From: Osmia lignaria lignaria
Taxonomy: Eukaryota; Arthropoda; Insecta; Hymenoptera; Megachilidae
Direction of reading: 5' to 3'
Assembly (NCBI RefSeq): GCF_051020975.1
Contig: NW_027478159.1
Location: 19,112,501-19,176,500, forward strand
DNA length: 64,000 bases
Position numbers and translations under genes: made by a program. Shown one piece after another: positions 1 to 12,243 of this stretch. The first letter of the stretch is position 1, and each line of letters begins with the position of its first letter. The notes under the pieces were generated by a model that was not told the DNA's origin, ran no database searches, and worked only from the letters and a program-made list of their open reading frames with translations.

Positions 1-250
1 TGCAAATATCTCGGAAACGAAGCGAGCTATGGGAAAATGTTAAGAGACCTTATTTGTAGAGAATTAAGTTTCCTACTTTTTATGTTCTATGATATTTTTT
101 GATCAGATGCGTAGTTCTCGAGATATATCAAGATATTTAAAAGCTCCGAAGCCGCACCAACATAATAGAGATACAGCAACACCGTGGCCCCTTTCTTTCA
201 GATAACTCTGCACTATTTCGAGCTGGAAATACCACTTCCAGTTTAGCTGT

Positions 251-280
251 GCAGAAGAAGAACAACAAGAAGAAGAAATA
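251..280. repeat. GAA/CAA-rich purine tract inside the monomer
   Basis: Positions 251-280 of each monomer are a triplet-like run of GAA and CAA units on the plus strand. Variants swap units (CAGGAAG, CAAGAAGCAG, GCAGAAGCAGAAGAAC, GAAGAAGAAGAAC, ACAACAACAAG) but the length is constant in all copies except M14, which gains one base near 4450. Confidence 0.8.
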
Positions 281-311
281 TCTCGAAATATGTCCGTCAG
301 GCCCCTTCCCT

Positions 312-335
312 CGAGATAAATCTGCAAATATCTCG
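312..335. other. Dyad symmetry across the monomer junction
   Basis: CGAGATA at 312-318 faces TATCTCG at 329-335, giving a 7-bp stem with a 10-nt loop across the chosen boundary of monomers 1 and 2. The dyad recurs at nearly every junction. The common variant TGAGATA leaves a G-T at the stem base, and the GAGATATATC variant shifts the stem inward. Conservation across copies is seen directly; any protein-binding or structural role is unproven. Confidence 0.7.
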
Positions 336-644
336 GAAACGAAGCGAGCTATGGTAAAATGTTAAGAGACCTTTTTTGTAGAGAATTAAGTTTCCTACTA
401 TTTATGTTCTATGATATTTTTTGATCAGATGCGTAGTTCTCGAGATATATCAAGATATTTAAAAGTTCCGAAGCCGCACCAACATAATAGAGATACAGAA
501 ACACCGTGGCCCCTTTCTTTGAGATAACTCTGCGCTATTGCGAACTGGAAATGCCACTTCCAGTTTAGCTGTGCAGAAGAAGAACAACAGGAAGAAGAAA
601 TATCTCGAAATATGTCCGTCAGGCCCCTTCCCTTGAGATATATC

Positions 645-966
645 TGCAAATATCTCGGAAACGAAACGAGCTATGGCAAAATGTTAAGAGACCTTTTTTG
701 TAGAGAATTATGTTTCCTACAATTTATGTTCTATGATATTTTTTGATCAGAAGCGTAGTTTTCGAGATATATCGAGATATTTAAAAGATCCGAAGCCGCA
801 CCAACATAATAGAGATACAGAAACACCGTGGCCCCTTTCTTTGAGATAACTCTGCACTATTGCGAGCTGCAAATGCCACTTCCAGCTTAGCTGTGCAGAA
901 GAAGAACAACAAGAAGAAGAAATATCTCGAAATATGTCCGTCAGGCCCCTTCCCTTGAGATAAATC
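645..966. repeat. Representative type B monomer (M3)
   Basis: This copy carries the alternative left-half haplotype: TATGTTTCCTAC, CAATTTATG in place of CTTTTTATG, AGAAGCG, TTTTCGAG (which removes CTCGAG), TCGAG in place of TCAAG, and GATCC in place of GTTCC. These differences sit within about 100 bp and usually travel together. The change to TCGAG makes CGAGATATTT, an exact inverse of AAATATCTCG at positions 4-13. About sixty monomers carry the B segment. It is frequent before 16.1 kb and from 29.6 kb onward, and nearly absent between. Confidence 0.88.
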
Positions 967-3220
967 TGCAAATATCTCGGAAACGAAGCGAGCTATGGCA
1001 AAATGTTAAGATACCTTTTTTGTAGAGAATTAAGTTTCCTACTTTTTATGTTCTATGATATTTTTTGATCAGATGCGTAGTTCTCGAGATATATCAAGAT
1101 ATTTAAAAGTTCCGAAGCTGCACCAACGTAATAGAGGTACAGAAACACCGTGGCCCCTTTCTTTGAGATAACTCTGCACTATTGCGAGCTGCAAATGCCA
1201 CTTCCAGCTTAGCTGTGCAGAAGAAGAACAACAAGAAGGAGAAATATCTCAAAATATGTCCGTCAGGCCCCTTCCCTTGAGATAAATCTGCAAATATCTC
1301 GGAAACGAAGCGAGCTATGGCAAAATGTTAAGAGACCTTTTTTGTAGAGAATTAAGTTTCCTACTTTTTATGTTCTATGATATTTTTTGATCAGATGCGT
1401 AGTTCTCGAGATGTATCAAGATATTTAAAAGTTCCGAAGCCGCACCAACATAATAGAGATACAGAAACACCGTGGCCCCTTTCTTTGAGATAACTCTGCG
1501 CTATTGCGAGCTGGAAATGGCACTTCCAGTTTAGCTGTGCAGAAGAAGAACAACAAGAAGAAGAAATATCTCGAAATATGTCCGTCAGGCCCCTTCCCTC
1601 GAGATAAATCTGCAAATATCTTGGAAACGAAGCGAGCTATGGCAAAATGTTAAGAGACCTTTTTGGTAGAGAATTAAGTTTCCTACTTTTTATGTTCTAT
1701 GATATTTTTTGATCAGATGCGTTGTTCTCGAGGTATATCAAGATATTTAAAAGTTCCGAAGCCGCACCAACATAATAGAGATACAGAAACACCGTGGCCC
1801 CTTTCTTTGAGATAACTCTGCACTATTGCGAGCTGCAAATGCCACTTCCAGCTTAGCTGTGCAGAAGAAGAACAACTAGAAGAAGAAATATCTCGAAATA
1901 TGTCCGTCAGGCCCCTTCCCGTGAGATAAATCTGCAAATATCTCGGAAACGAAGCGAGCTATGGCAAAATGTTTAGAGACTTTATTTGTAGAGAATTAAG
2001 TTTCCTACTTTTTACGTTCTATGATATTTTTTGATCAGATGCGTAGTTCTCGAGATGTATCAAGATATTTAAAAGTTCCGAAGCCGCACCAACATAATAG
2101 AGATACAGAAACACCGTGGCCCCTTTCTTTGAGATAACTCTGCGCTATTGCGAGCTGGAAATGCCACTTCCAGTTTAGCTGTGCAGAAGAAGAACAACAG
2201 GAAGAAGAAATATCTCGAAATATGTCCGTCAGGCCCCTTCCCTCGAGATAAATCTGCAAATATCTCGGAAACGAAGCGAGCTATGGCAAAATGTTAAGAG
2301 ACCTTTTTTGTAGAGAATTAAGTTTCCTACTATTTATGTTCTATGATATTTTTTGATCAGATGCGTAGTTCTCGAGATATATCAAGATATTTAAAAGTTC
2401 CGAAGCCGCACCAACATAATAGAGATACAGAAACACCGTGGCCCCTCTCTTTGAGATAACTCTGCACTATTGCGAGCTGCAAATGCCACTTCCAGCTTAG
2501 CTGTGCAGAAGAAGAACAACTAGAAGAAGAAATATCTCGAAATATGTCCGTCAGGCCCCTTCCCGTGAGATAAATCTGCAAATATCTCGGAAACGAAGCG
2601 AGCTATGGCAAAATGTTTAGAGACTTTATTTGTAGAGAATTAAGTTTCCTACTTTTTACGTTCTATGATATTTTTTGATCAGATGCGTAGTTCTCGAGAT
2701 GTATCAAGATATTTAAAAGTTCCGAAGCCGCACCAACATAATAGAGATACAGAAACACCGTGGCCCCTTTCTTTGAGATAACTCTGCGCTATTGCGAGCT
2801 GGAAATGGCACTTCCAGTTTAGCTGTGCAGAAGAAGAACAACAAGAAGAAGAAATATCTCGAAATATGTCCGTCAGGCCCCTTCCCTCGAGATAAATCTG
2901 CAAATATCTCGGAAACGAAGCGAGCTATGGCAAAATGTTAAGAGACCTTTTTTGTAGAGAATTATGTTTCCTACAATTTATGTTCTATGATATTTTTTGA
3001 TCAGAAGCGTAGTTTTCGAGATATATCGAGATATTTAAAAGTTCCGAAGCCGCACCAACATAATAGAGATACAGAAACACCGTGGCCCCTTTCTTTGATA
3101 TAACTCTGCACTATTGCGAGCTGCAAATGCCACTTCCAGCTTAGCTGTGCAGAAGAAGAACAACAAGAAGAAGAAATATCTCGAAATATGTCCGTCAGGC
3201 CCCTTCCCTCGAGATAAATC

Positions 3221-3542
3221 TGCAAATATCTCGGAAACGAAGCGAGCTATGGCAAAATGTTAAGAGACCTTTTTTGTAGAGAATTAAGTTTCCTACTTTT
3301 TATGTTCTATGATATTTTTTGATCAGATGCGTAGTTCTCGAGATATATCAAGATATTTAAAAGTTCCGAAGCCGCACCAACATAATAGAGATACAGAAAC
3401 ACCGTGGCCCCTTTCTTTGAGATAACTCTGCACTATTGCGAGCTGCAAATGCCACTTCCAGCTTAGCTGTGCAGAAGACGAACAACAAGAAGAAGAAATA
3501 TCTCGAAATATGTCCGTCAGGCCCCTTCCCTTGAGATAAATC
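3221..3542. repeat. Representative type A monomer (M11)
   Basis: This copy is close to the commonest form. By monomer position: 4-13 AAATATCTCG; 33-37 and 50-55 A/T tracts; 76-81 and 95-100 further T tracts; 100-105 TGATCA; 117-122 CTCGAG; 122-129 palindrome GATATATC; 136-141 TTTAAA; 145-190 a GC-richer stretch ending in a C run; 221-243 an imperfect hairpin; 251-280 a GAA/CAA-rich purine tract; 276-285 a second AAATATCTCG; 301-310 a C-rich pyrimidine stretch. I count 126 G+C (39%) and 11 CpG. The left half (1-145) is AT rich and the right half is more GC rich. The one private change here is GAAGACG in the purine tract. Type A is defined by AAGTTTCCTAC, AGATGCG, CTCGAG, TCAAG and GTTCC in the left half. 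Confidence 0.9.
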
Positions 3543-4186
3543 TGCAAATATCTCGGAAACGAAGCGAGCTATGGCAAAATGTTAAGAGACCTTATTTGTA
3601 GAGAATTAAGTTTCCTACTTTTTATGTTCTATGATATTTTTTGATCAGATGCGTAGTTCTCGAGATATATCAAGATATTTAAAAGTTCCGAAGCCGCACC
3701 AACATAATAGAGATACAGCAACACCGTGGCCCCTTTCTTTCAGATAACTCTGCACTATTTCGAGCTGGAAATGCCACTTCCAGTTTAGCTGTGCAGAAGA
3801 AGAACAACAAGAAGAAGAAATATCTCGAAATATGTCCGTCAGGCCCCTTCCCTCGAGATAAATCTGCAAATATCTCGGAAACGAAGCGAGCTATGGTAAA
3901 ATGTTAAGAGACCTTTTTTGTAGAGAATTAAGGTTCCTACTATTTATGTTCTATGATATTTTTTGATCAGATGCGTAGTTCTCGAGATATATCAAGATAT
4001 TTAAAAGTTCCGAAGCCGCACCAACATAATAGAGATACAGAAACACCGTGGCCCCTTTCTTTGAGATAACTCTGCGCTATTGCGAACTGGAAATGCCACT
4101 TCCAGTTTAGCTGTGCAGAAGAAGAACAACAGGAAGAAGAAATATCTCGAAATATGTCCGTCAGGCCCCTTCCCTTGAGATATATC

Positions 4187-4509
4187 TGCAAATATCTCGG
4201 AAACGAAACGAGCTATGGCAAAATGTTAAGAGACCTTTTTTGTAGAGAATTATGTTTCCTACAATTTATGTTGTATGATATTTTTTGATCAGAAGCGTAG
4301 TTTTCGAGATATATCGAGATATTTAAAAGATCCGAAGCCGCACCAACATAATAGAGATACAGAAACACCGTGGCCCCTTTCTTTGAGATAACTCTGCACT
4401 ATTGCGAGCTGCAAATGCCACTTCCAGCTTAGCTGTGCAGAAGAAGAACGAACAAGGAGAAGAAATATCTCGAAATATGTCCGTCAGGCCCCTTCCCTTG
4501 AGATAAATC
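4187..4509. repeat. 323-bp monomer M14 with a 1-bp insertion
   Basis: The purine tract reads GAACGAACAAGGAG near 4447-4460 instead of GAACAACAAGAAG, a net gain of one base. It is the only length change seen in the purine tract in the window. Confidence 0.85.
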
Positions 4510-6441
4510 TGCAAATATCTCGGAAACGAAGCGAGCTATGGCAAAATGTTAAGATACCTTTTTTGTAGAGAATTAAGTTTCCTACTTTTTATGTTCTATG
4601 ATATTTTTTGATCAGATGCGTAGTTCTCGAGATATATCAAGATATTTAAAAGTTCCGAAGCTGCACCAACGTAATAGAGGTACAGAAACACCGTGGCCCC
4701 TTTCTTTGAGATAACTCTGCACTATTGCGCACTGCAAATGCCACTTCCAGCTTAGCTGTGCAGAAGAAGAACAACAAGAAGAAGAAATATCTCGAAATAT
4801 GTCCGTCAGGCCCCTTCCCTTGAGATAAATCTGCAAATATCTCGGAAACGAAGCGAGCTATGGCAAAATGTTAAGAGACCTTTTTTGTAGAGAATTAAGT
4901 TTCCTACTATTTATGTTCTATGATAATTTTTGATCAGATGCGTAGTTCTCGAGATATATCAAGATATTTAAAAGTTCCGAAGCCGCACCAACATAATAGA
5001 GATACAGAAACACCGTGGCCCCTTTCTTTGAGATAACTCTGCACTATTGCGAGCTGCAAATGCCACTTCCAGCTTAGCTGTGCAGAAGAAGAACAACAAG
5101 AAGAAGAAATATCTCGAAATATGTCCGTCAGGCCCCTTCCCTTGAGATAAATCTGCAAATATCTCGGAAACGAAGCGAGCTATGGCAAAATGTTAAGAGA
5201 CCTTTTTTGTAGAGAATTAAGTTTCCTACTTTTTATGTTCTATGATATTTTTTGATCAGATGCGTAGTTCTCGAGATGTATCAAGATATTTAAAAGTTCC
5301 GAAGCCGCACCAACATAATAGAGATACAGAAACACCGTGGCCCCTTTCTTTGAGATAACTCTGCGCTATTGCGAGCTGGAAATGGCACTTCCAGTTTAGC
5401 TGTGCAGAAGAAGAACAACATGAAGAAGAAATATCTCGAAATATGTCCGTCAGGCCCCTTCCCTCGAGATAAATCTGCAAATATCTCGGAAACGAAGCGA
5501 GCTATGGCAAAATGTTAAGAGACCTTTTTTGTAGAGAATTAAGTTTCCTACTATTTATGTTCTATGATATTTTTTGATCAGATGCGTAGTTCTCGAGATA
5601 TATCAAGATATTTAAAAGTTCCGAAGCCGCACCAACATAATAGAGATACAGAAACACCGTGGCCCCTCTCTTTGAGATAACTCTGCACTATTGCGAGCTG
5701 GAAATGGCACTTCCAGCTTAGCTGTGCAGAAGAAGAACAACAAGAAGAAGAAATATCTCGAAATATGTCCGTCAGGCCCCTTCCCTTGAGATAAATCTGC
5801 AAATATCTCGGAAACGAAGCGAGCTATGGCAAAATGTTAAGAGACCTTATTTGTAGAGAATTAAGTTTCCTACTTTTTATGTTCTATGATATTATTTGAT
5901 CAGATGCGTAGTTCTCGAGATATATCAAGATATTTAAAAGTTCCGAAGCCGCACCAACATAATAGAGATACAGAAACACCGTGGCCCCTTTCTTTGAGAT
6001 AACTCTGCACTACTGCGAGCTGCAAATGCCACTTCCAGCTTAGCTGTGCAGAAGAAGAACAACAAGAAGAAGAAATATCTCGAAATATGTCCGTCAGGCC
6101 CCTTCCCTTGAGATAAATCTGCAAATATCTCGGAAACGAAGCGAGCTATGGCAAAATGTTAAGAGACCTTATTTGTAGAGAATTAAGTTTCCTACTTTTT
6201 ATGTTCTATGATATTTTTTGATCAGATGCGTAGTTCTCGAGATATATCAAGATATTTAAAAGTTCCGAAGCCGCACCAACATAATAGAGATACAGCAACA
6301 CCGTGGCCCCTTTCTTTCAGATAACTCTGCACTATTTCGAGCTGGAAATGCCACTTCCAGTTTAGCTGTGCAGAAGAAGAACAACAAGAAGAAGAAATAT
6401 CTCGAAATATGTCCGTCAGGCCCCTTCCCTTGAGATATATC

Positions 6442-9400
6442 TGCAAATATCTCGGAAACGAAACGAGCTATGGCAAAATGTTAAGAGACCTTTTTTGTAG
6501 AGAATTATGTTTCCTACAATTTATGTTCTATGATATTTTTTGATCAGAAGCGTAGTTTTCGAGATATATCGAGATATTTAAAAGATCCGAAGCCGCACCA
6601 ACATAATAGAGATACAGAAACACCGTGGCCCCTTTCTTTGAGATAACTCTGCACTATTGCGAGCTGCAAATGCCACTTCCAGCTTAGCTGTGCAGAAGAA
6701 GAACAACAAGAAGAAGAAATATTTCGAAATATGTCCGTCAGGCCCCTTCCCTTGAGATAAATCTGCAAATATCTCGGAAACGAAGCGAGCTATGGCAAAA
6801 TGTTGCGAGACCTTTTTTGTAGAGAATTAAGTTTCCTACTTTTTATGTTCTATGATATTTTTTGATCAGATGCGTAGTTCTCGAGATATATCAAGATATT
6901 TAAAAGTTCCGAAGCCGCACCAACATAATAGAGATACAGAAACACCGTGGCCCCTTTCTTTCAGATAACTCTGCACTATTGCGAGCTGGAAATGCCACTT
7001 CCAGTTTAGCTGTGCAGAAGAAGAACAACAGGAAGAAGAAATATCTCGAAATATGTCCGTCAGGCCCCTTCCCTTGAGATATATCTGCAAATATCTCGGA
7101 AACGAAACGAGCTATGGCAAAATGTTAAGAAACCTTTTTTGTAGAGAATTATGTTTCCTACAATTTATGTTGTATGATATTTTTTGATCAGAAGCGTAGT
7201 TTTCAAGATATATCGAGATATTTAAAAGATCCGAAGCCGCACCAACATAATAGAGATACAGAAACACCGTGGCCCCTTTCTTTGAGATAACTCTGCACTA
7301 TTGCGAGCTGCAAATGCCACTTCCAGCTTAGCTGTGCAGAAGAAGAACAACAAGAAGAAGAAATATCTCGAAATATGTCCGTCAGGCCCCTTCCCTTGAG
7401 ATAAATCTGCAAATATCTCGGAAACGAAGCGAGCTATGGCAAAATGTTGAGAGACCTTTTTTGTACAGAATTATGTTCCCTACAATTTAGGTTCTATGAT
7501 ATTTTTTGATCAGAAGCGTAGTTTTCGAGATATATCGAGATATTTAAAAGATCCGAAGCCGCACCAACATAATAGAGATACAGAAACACCGTGGCCCCCG
7601 TTTCTTTGAGATCACTCTGCACTATTGCGACCTGCAAATGCCACTTCCAGCTTAGCTGTGCAGAAGAAGAACAACAAGAAGAAGGAATATCTCGAAATAT
7701 GTCCGTCAAGCCCCTTCCCTTGAGATAAATCTGCACATATCTCGGAAACGAAGCGAGCTATGGCAAAATGTTAAGAGACCTTTTCTGTAGAGAATTAAGT
7801 TTCCTGCTATTTATGTTCTATGATATTTTTTGATCAGATGCGTAGTTCTCGAGATATATCAAGATATTTAAAAGTTCCGAAGCCTCACCAACATAATAGA
7901 GATACAGAATCACCGTGGCCCCTTTCTTCGAGATAACTCTGCACTAGTGCGAGCCGCAAATGCCGCTTCCAGCTTAGCTGTGCAGGAGAAGAACAACAAG
8001 AAGAAGAAATATCTCGAAATATGTCCGTCAGGCCCCTTCCCTCGAGATAAATCTGCAAATATCTCGGAAACGAAGCGAGCTATGGCAAAATGTTAAGAGA
8101 CCTTTTTTGTAGAGAATTAAGTTTCCTACTATTTATGTTCTATGATATTTTTTGATCAGATGCGTAGTTCTCGAGATATATCAAGATATTTAAAAGTTCC
8201 GAAGCCGCACCAACATAATAGAGATACAGAAACACCGTGGCCCCTTTCTTTGAGATAACTCTGCACTATTGCGAGCTGCAAATGCCACTTCCAGCTTAGC
8301 TGTGCAGAAGAAGAACAACAAGAAGAAGAAATATCTCGAAATATGTCCGTCAGGCCCCTTCCCTTGAGATAAATCTGCAAATATCTCGGAAACGAAACGA
8401 GCTATGGCAAAATGTTAAGAAACCTTTTTTGTAGAGAATTATGTTTCCTACAATTTATGTTGTATGATATTTTTTGATCAGAAGCGTAGTTTTCAAGATA
8501 TATCGAGATATTTAAAAGATCCGAAGCCGCACCAACATAATAGAGATACAGAAACACCGTGGCCCCTTTCTTTGAGATAACTCTGCACTATTGCGAGCTG
8601 CAAATGCCACTTCCAGCTTAGCTGTGCAGATGAAGAACAACAAGAAGAAGAAATATCTCGAAATATGTCCGTCAGGCCCCTTCCCTTGAGATAAATCTGC
8701 AAATATCTCGGAAACGAAGCGAGCTATGGCAAAATGTTAAGAGACCTTTTTTGTACAGAATTATGTTCCCTACAATTTACGTTCTATGATATTTTTTGAT
8801 CAGAAGCGTAGTTTTCGAGATATAGCGAGATATTTAAAAGATCCGAAGCCGCACCAACATAATAGAGATACAGAAACACCGTGGCCCCCGTTTCTTTGAG
8901 ATAACTCTGCACTATTGCGACCTGCAAATGCCACTTCCAGCTTAGCTGTGCAGAAGAAGAACAACAAGAAGAAGAAATATCTCGAAATATGTCCGTCAAG
9001 CCCCTTCCCTTGAGATAAATCTGCACATATCTCGGAAACGAAGCGAGCTATGGCAAAATGTTAAGAGACCTTTTTTGTAGAGAATTAAGTTTCCTGCTAT
9101 TTATGTTCTATGATATTTTTTCATCAGATGCGTAGTTCTCGAGATATATCAAGATATTTAAAAGTTCCGAAGCCGCACCAACATAATAGAGATACAGAAT
9201 CACCGTGGCCCCTTTCTTCGAGATAACTCTGCACTAGTGCGAGCCGCAAATGCCGCTTCCAGCTTAGCTGTGCAGGAGAAGAACAACAAGAAGAAGAAAT
9301 ATCTCGAAATATGTCCGTCAGGCCCCTTCCCTTGAGATAAATCTGCAAATATCTCGGAAACGAAGCGAGCTATGGCAAAATGTTAAGAGACCTTTTTTGT

Positions 9401-9665
9401 AGAGAATTAAGTTTCCTACTATTTATGTTCTATGATATTTTTTGATCAGATGCGTAGTTCTCGAGATATATCAAGATATTTAAAAGTTCCGAAGCCGCAC
9501 CAACCTAATAGAGATACAGAAACACCGTGGCCCCTTTCTTTGAGATAACTCTGCACTATTGCGAGCTGCAAATGCCACTTCCAGCTTAGCTGTGCAGAAG
9601 AAGAACAACAAGAAGAAGAAATATCTCGAAATATGTCCGTCAGGCCCCTTCCCTTGAGATAAATC
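6442..9665. repeat. Higher-order repeat, family alpha, copy 1 (M21-M30)
   Basis: Ten monomers in an order that recurs twice downstream. Markers in order: M22 with TTTCAG and CAGGAAG; M23 with TTGTATG and TTTTCAAG; M24 with +2 in the C run; M25 with GAAGCCTCACC, AATCACCG and CTAGTGCGAGCC; M26 near consensus; M27 with TTTTCAAG and GCAGATGAAG; M28 with +2; M29 with AATCACCG and GCAGGAGAAG; M30 with CAACCTAATAG. The offset to copy 2 is 3546 bp and to copy 3 is 5802 bp. Confidence 0.85.
7408..7731. repeat. 324-bp monomer class (+2 in the C run), first copy M24
   Basis: GTGGCCCC followed by TTTC becomes GTGGCCCCCGTTTC, adding two bases. Seventeen monomers carry it, starting at 7408, 8698, 10954, 13210, 14500, 15790, 19978, 29640, 34141, 39617, 41229, 43163, 44775, 48963, 51217, 52829 and 54441. 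In all of them the segment before the insertion is type B, which suggests one origin. Eleven have CGACCTGCAAATG after it. Five (34141, 41229, 44775, 51217, 54441) have GACAACTCTGCGC with CTGGAAATGGC. One (19978) has GACAACTCTGCAC. Confidence 0.9.
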
Positions 9666-9987
9666 TGCAAATATCTCGGAAACGAAGCGAGCTATGGCAA
9701 AATGTTAAGAGACCTTATTTGTAGAGAATTAAGTTTCCTACTTTTTATGTTCTATGATATTATTTGATCAGATGCGTAGTTCACGAGATATATCAAGATA
9801 TTTAAAAGTTCCGAAGCCGCACCAACATAATAGAGATACAGAAACACCGTGGCCCCTTTCTTTGAGATAACTCTGCGCTATTGCGAGCTGGAAATGGCAC
9901 TTCCAGTTTAGCTGTGCAGCAGAAGAATAACAAGAAGAAGAAATATCTCGAAATATGTCCGTCAGGCCCCTTCCCTTGAGATATATC

Positions 9988-12243
9988 TGCAAATATCTCG
10001 GAAACGAAACGAGCTATGGCAAAATGTTAAGAGACCTTTTTTGTAGAGAATTATGTTTCCTACAATTTATGTTCTATGATATTTTTTGATCAGAAGCGTA
10101 GTTTTCGAGATATATCGAGATATTTAAAAGATCCGAAGCCGCACCAACATAATAGAGATACTGAAACACCGTGGCCCCTTTCTTTGAGATAACTCTGCAC
10201 TATTGCGAGCTGCAAATGCCACTTCCAGCTTAGCTGTGCAGAAGAAGAACAACAAGAAGAAGAAATATTTCGAAATATGTCCGTCAGGCCCCTTCCCTTG
10301 AGATAAATCTGCAAATATCTCGGAAACGAAGCGAGCTATGGCAAAATGTTGAGAGACCTTTTTTGTAGAGAATTAAGTTTCCTACTTTTTATGTTCTATG
10401 ATATTTTTTGATCAGATGCGTAGTTCTCGAGATATATCAAGATATTTAAAAGTTCCGAAGCCGCACCAACATAATAGAGATACAGAAACACCGTGGCCCC
10501 TTTCTTTCAGATAACTCTGCACTATTGCGAGCTGGAAATGCCACTTCCAGTTTAGCTGTGCAGAAGAAGAACAACAGGAAGAAGAAATATCTCGAAATAT
10601 GTCCGTCAGGCCCCTTCCCTTGAGATATATCTGCAAATATCTCGGAAACGAAACGAGCTATGGCAAAATGTTAAGAAACCTTTTTTGTAGAGAATTATGT
10701 TTCCTACAATTTATGTTGTATGATATTTTTTGATCAGAAGCGTAGTTTTCAAGATATATCGAGATATTTAAAAGATCCGAAGCCGCACCAACATAATAGA
10801 GATACAGAAACACCGTGGCCCCTTTCTTTGAGATAACTCTGCACTATTGCGAGCTGCAAATGCCACTTCCAGCTTAGCTGTGCAGAAGAAGAACAACAAG
10901 AAGAAGAAATATCTCGAAATATGTCCGTCAGGCCCCTTCCCTTGAGATAAATCTGCAAATATCTCGGAAACGAAGCGAGCTATGGCAAAATGTTAAGAGA
11001 CCTTTTTTGTACAGAATTATGTTCCCTACAATTTACGTTCTATGATATTTTTTGATCAGAAGCGTAGTTTTCGAGATATATCGAGATATTTAAAAGATCC
11101 GAAGCCGCACCAACATAATAGAGATACAGAAACACCGTGGCCCCCGTTTCTTTGAGATAACTCTGCACTATTGCGACCTGCAAATGCCACTTCCAGCTTA
11201 GCTGTGCAGAAGAAGAACAACAAGAAGAAGGAATATCTCGAAATATGTCCGTCAAGCCCCTTCCCTTGAGATAAATCTGCACATATCTCGGAAACGAAGC
11301 GAGCTATGGCAAAATGTTAAGAGACCTTTTCTGTAGAGAATTAAGTTTCCTGCTATTTATGTTCTATGATATTTTTTGATCAGATGCGTAGTTCTCGAGA
11401 TATATCAAGATATTTAAAAGTTCCGAAGCCTCACCAACATAATAGAGATACAGAATCACCGTGGCCCCTTTCTTCGAGATAACTCTGCACTAGTGCGAGC
11501 CGCAAATGCCGCTTCCAGCTTAGCTGTGCAGGAGAAGAACAACAAGAAGAAGAAATATCTCGAAATATGTCCGTCAGGCCCCTTCCCTCGAGATAAATCT
11601 GCAAATATCTCGGAAACGAAGCGAGCTATGGCAAAATGTTAAGAGACCTTTTTTGTAGAGAATTAAGTTTCCTACTATTTATGTTCTATGATATTTTTTG
11701 ATCAGATGCGTAGTTCTCGAGATATATCAAGATATTTAAAAGTTCCGAAGCCGCACCAACATAATAGAGATACAGAAACACCGTGGCCCCTTTCTTTGAG
11801 ATAACTCTGCACTATTGCGAGCTGCAAATGCCACTTCCAGCTTAGCTGTGCAGAAGAAGAACAACAAGAAGAAGAAATATCTCGAAATATGTCCGTCAGG
11901 CCCCTTCCCTTGAGATAAATCTGCAAATATCTCGGAAACGAAACGAGCTATGGCAAAATGTTAAGAAACCTTTTTTGTACAGAATTATGTTTCCTACAAT
12001 TTATGTTGTATGATATTTTTTGATCAGAAGCGTAGTTTTCAAGATATATCGAGATATTTAAAAGATCCGAAGCCGCACCAACATAATAGAGATACAGCAA
12101 CACCGTGGCCCCTTTCTTTGAGATAACTCTGCACTATTGCGAGCTGCAAATGCCACTTCCAGCTTAGCTGTGCAGATGAAGAACAACAAGAAGAAGAAAT
12201 ATCTCGAAATATGTCCGTCAGGCCCCTTCCCTTGAGATAAATC
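9988..12243. repeat. Higher-order repeat, family alpha, copy 2 (M32-M38)
   Basis: M32-M38 match M21-M27 in order at 3546 bp, and M33-M38 match M40-M45 at 2256 bp. Copies 2 and 3 share derived states missing in copy 1, such as GTTGAGAGACC in M33/M40, and ACAGCAACACC and TTTTTGTACAG in M38/M45. The 2256-bp duplication is therefore probably younger than the 3546-bp one. The copy ends in chimeric monomer M39. Confidence 0.85.

Larger units (their letters stand above)
1..6441. repeat. Array segment M1-M20: mixed types with local duplications
   Basis: Twenty monomers, mainly type A, with B segments in M3, M10 and M14. M1-M4 (1-1288) match M12-M15 (3543-4831) at an offset of 3542, rising to 3543 after the 1-bp insertion in M14; M4 and M15 share CAACGTAATAGAGGTAC. 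M6-M7 (1611-2254) match M8-M9 (2255-2898) at 644 bp, sharing GTGAGATAAATC, CAACTAGAAG and GTTTAGAGACTTTATTTG. A marker variant (ACAGCAACACC with TTTCAGATAAC and CTATTTCGAG) occurs in M1, M12 and M20 and again after 33 kb. Confidence 0.8.

Noticed and set aside
11..30. CENP-B box
   Set aside because: The minus strand reads CTTCGTTTCCGAGATA, which shares TTCGTT with the primate box but lacks the required A and CGGG positions.
90..110. Hammerhead ribozyme core, as found in some satellites
   Set aside because: The minus strand has CTGATCA where CTGANGA is needed, and no properly spaced GAAA core with flanking stems was found.
251..280. Expanding GAA microsatellite
   Set aside because: The tract keeps its length in every copy but M14. 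Changes are unit swaps, not expansions.
103..327. A minus-strand open frame of 74 codons recurring in most monomers, with 63-103-codon variants
   Set aside because: It starts at TTG, not ATG, spans the monomer junction, cannot continue because 322 is not a multiple of 3, and has a serine- and cysteine-rich product with no recognisable domain. It stays open because the DNA is conserved. Variants lengthen or shorten freely with single changes.
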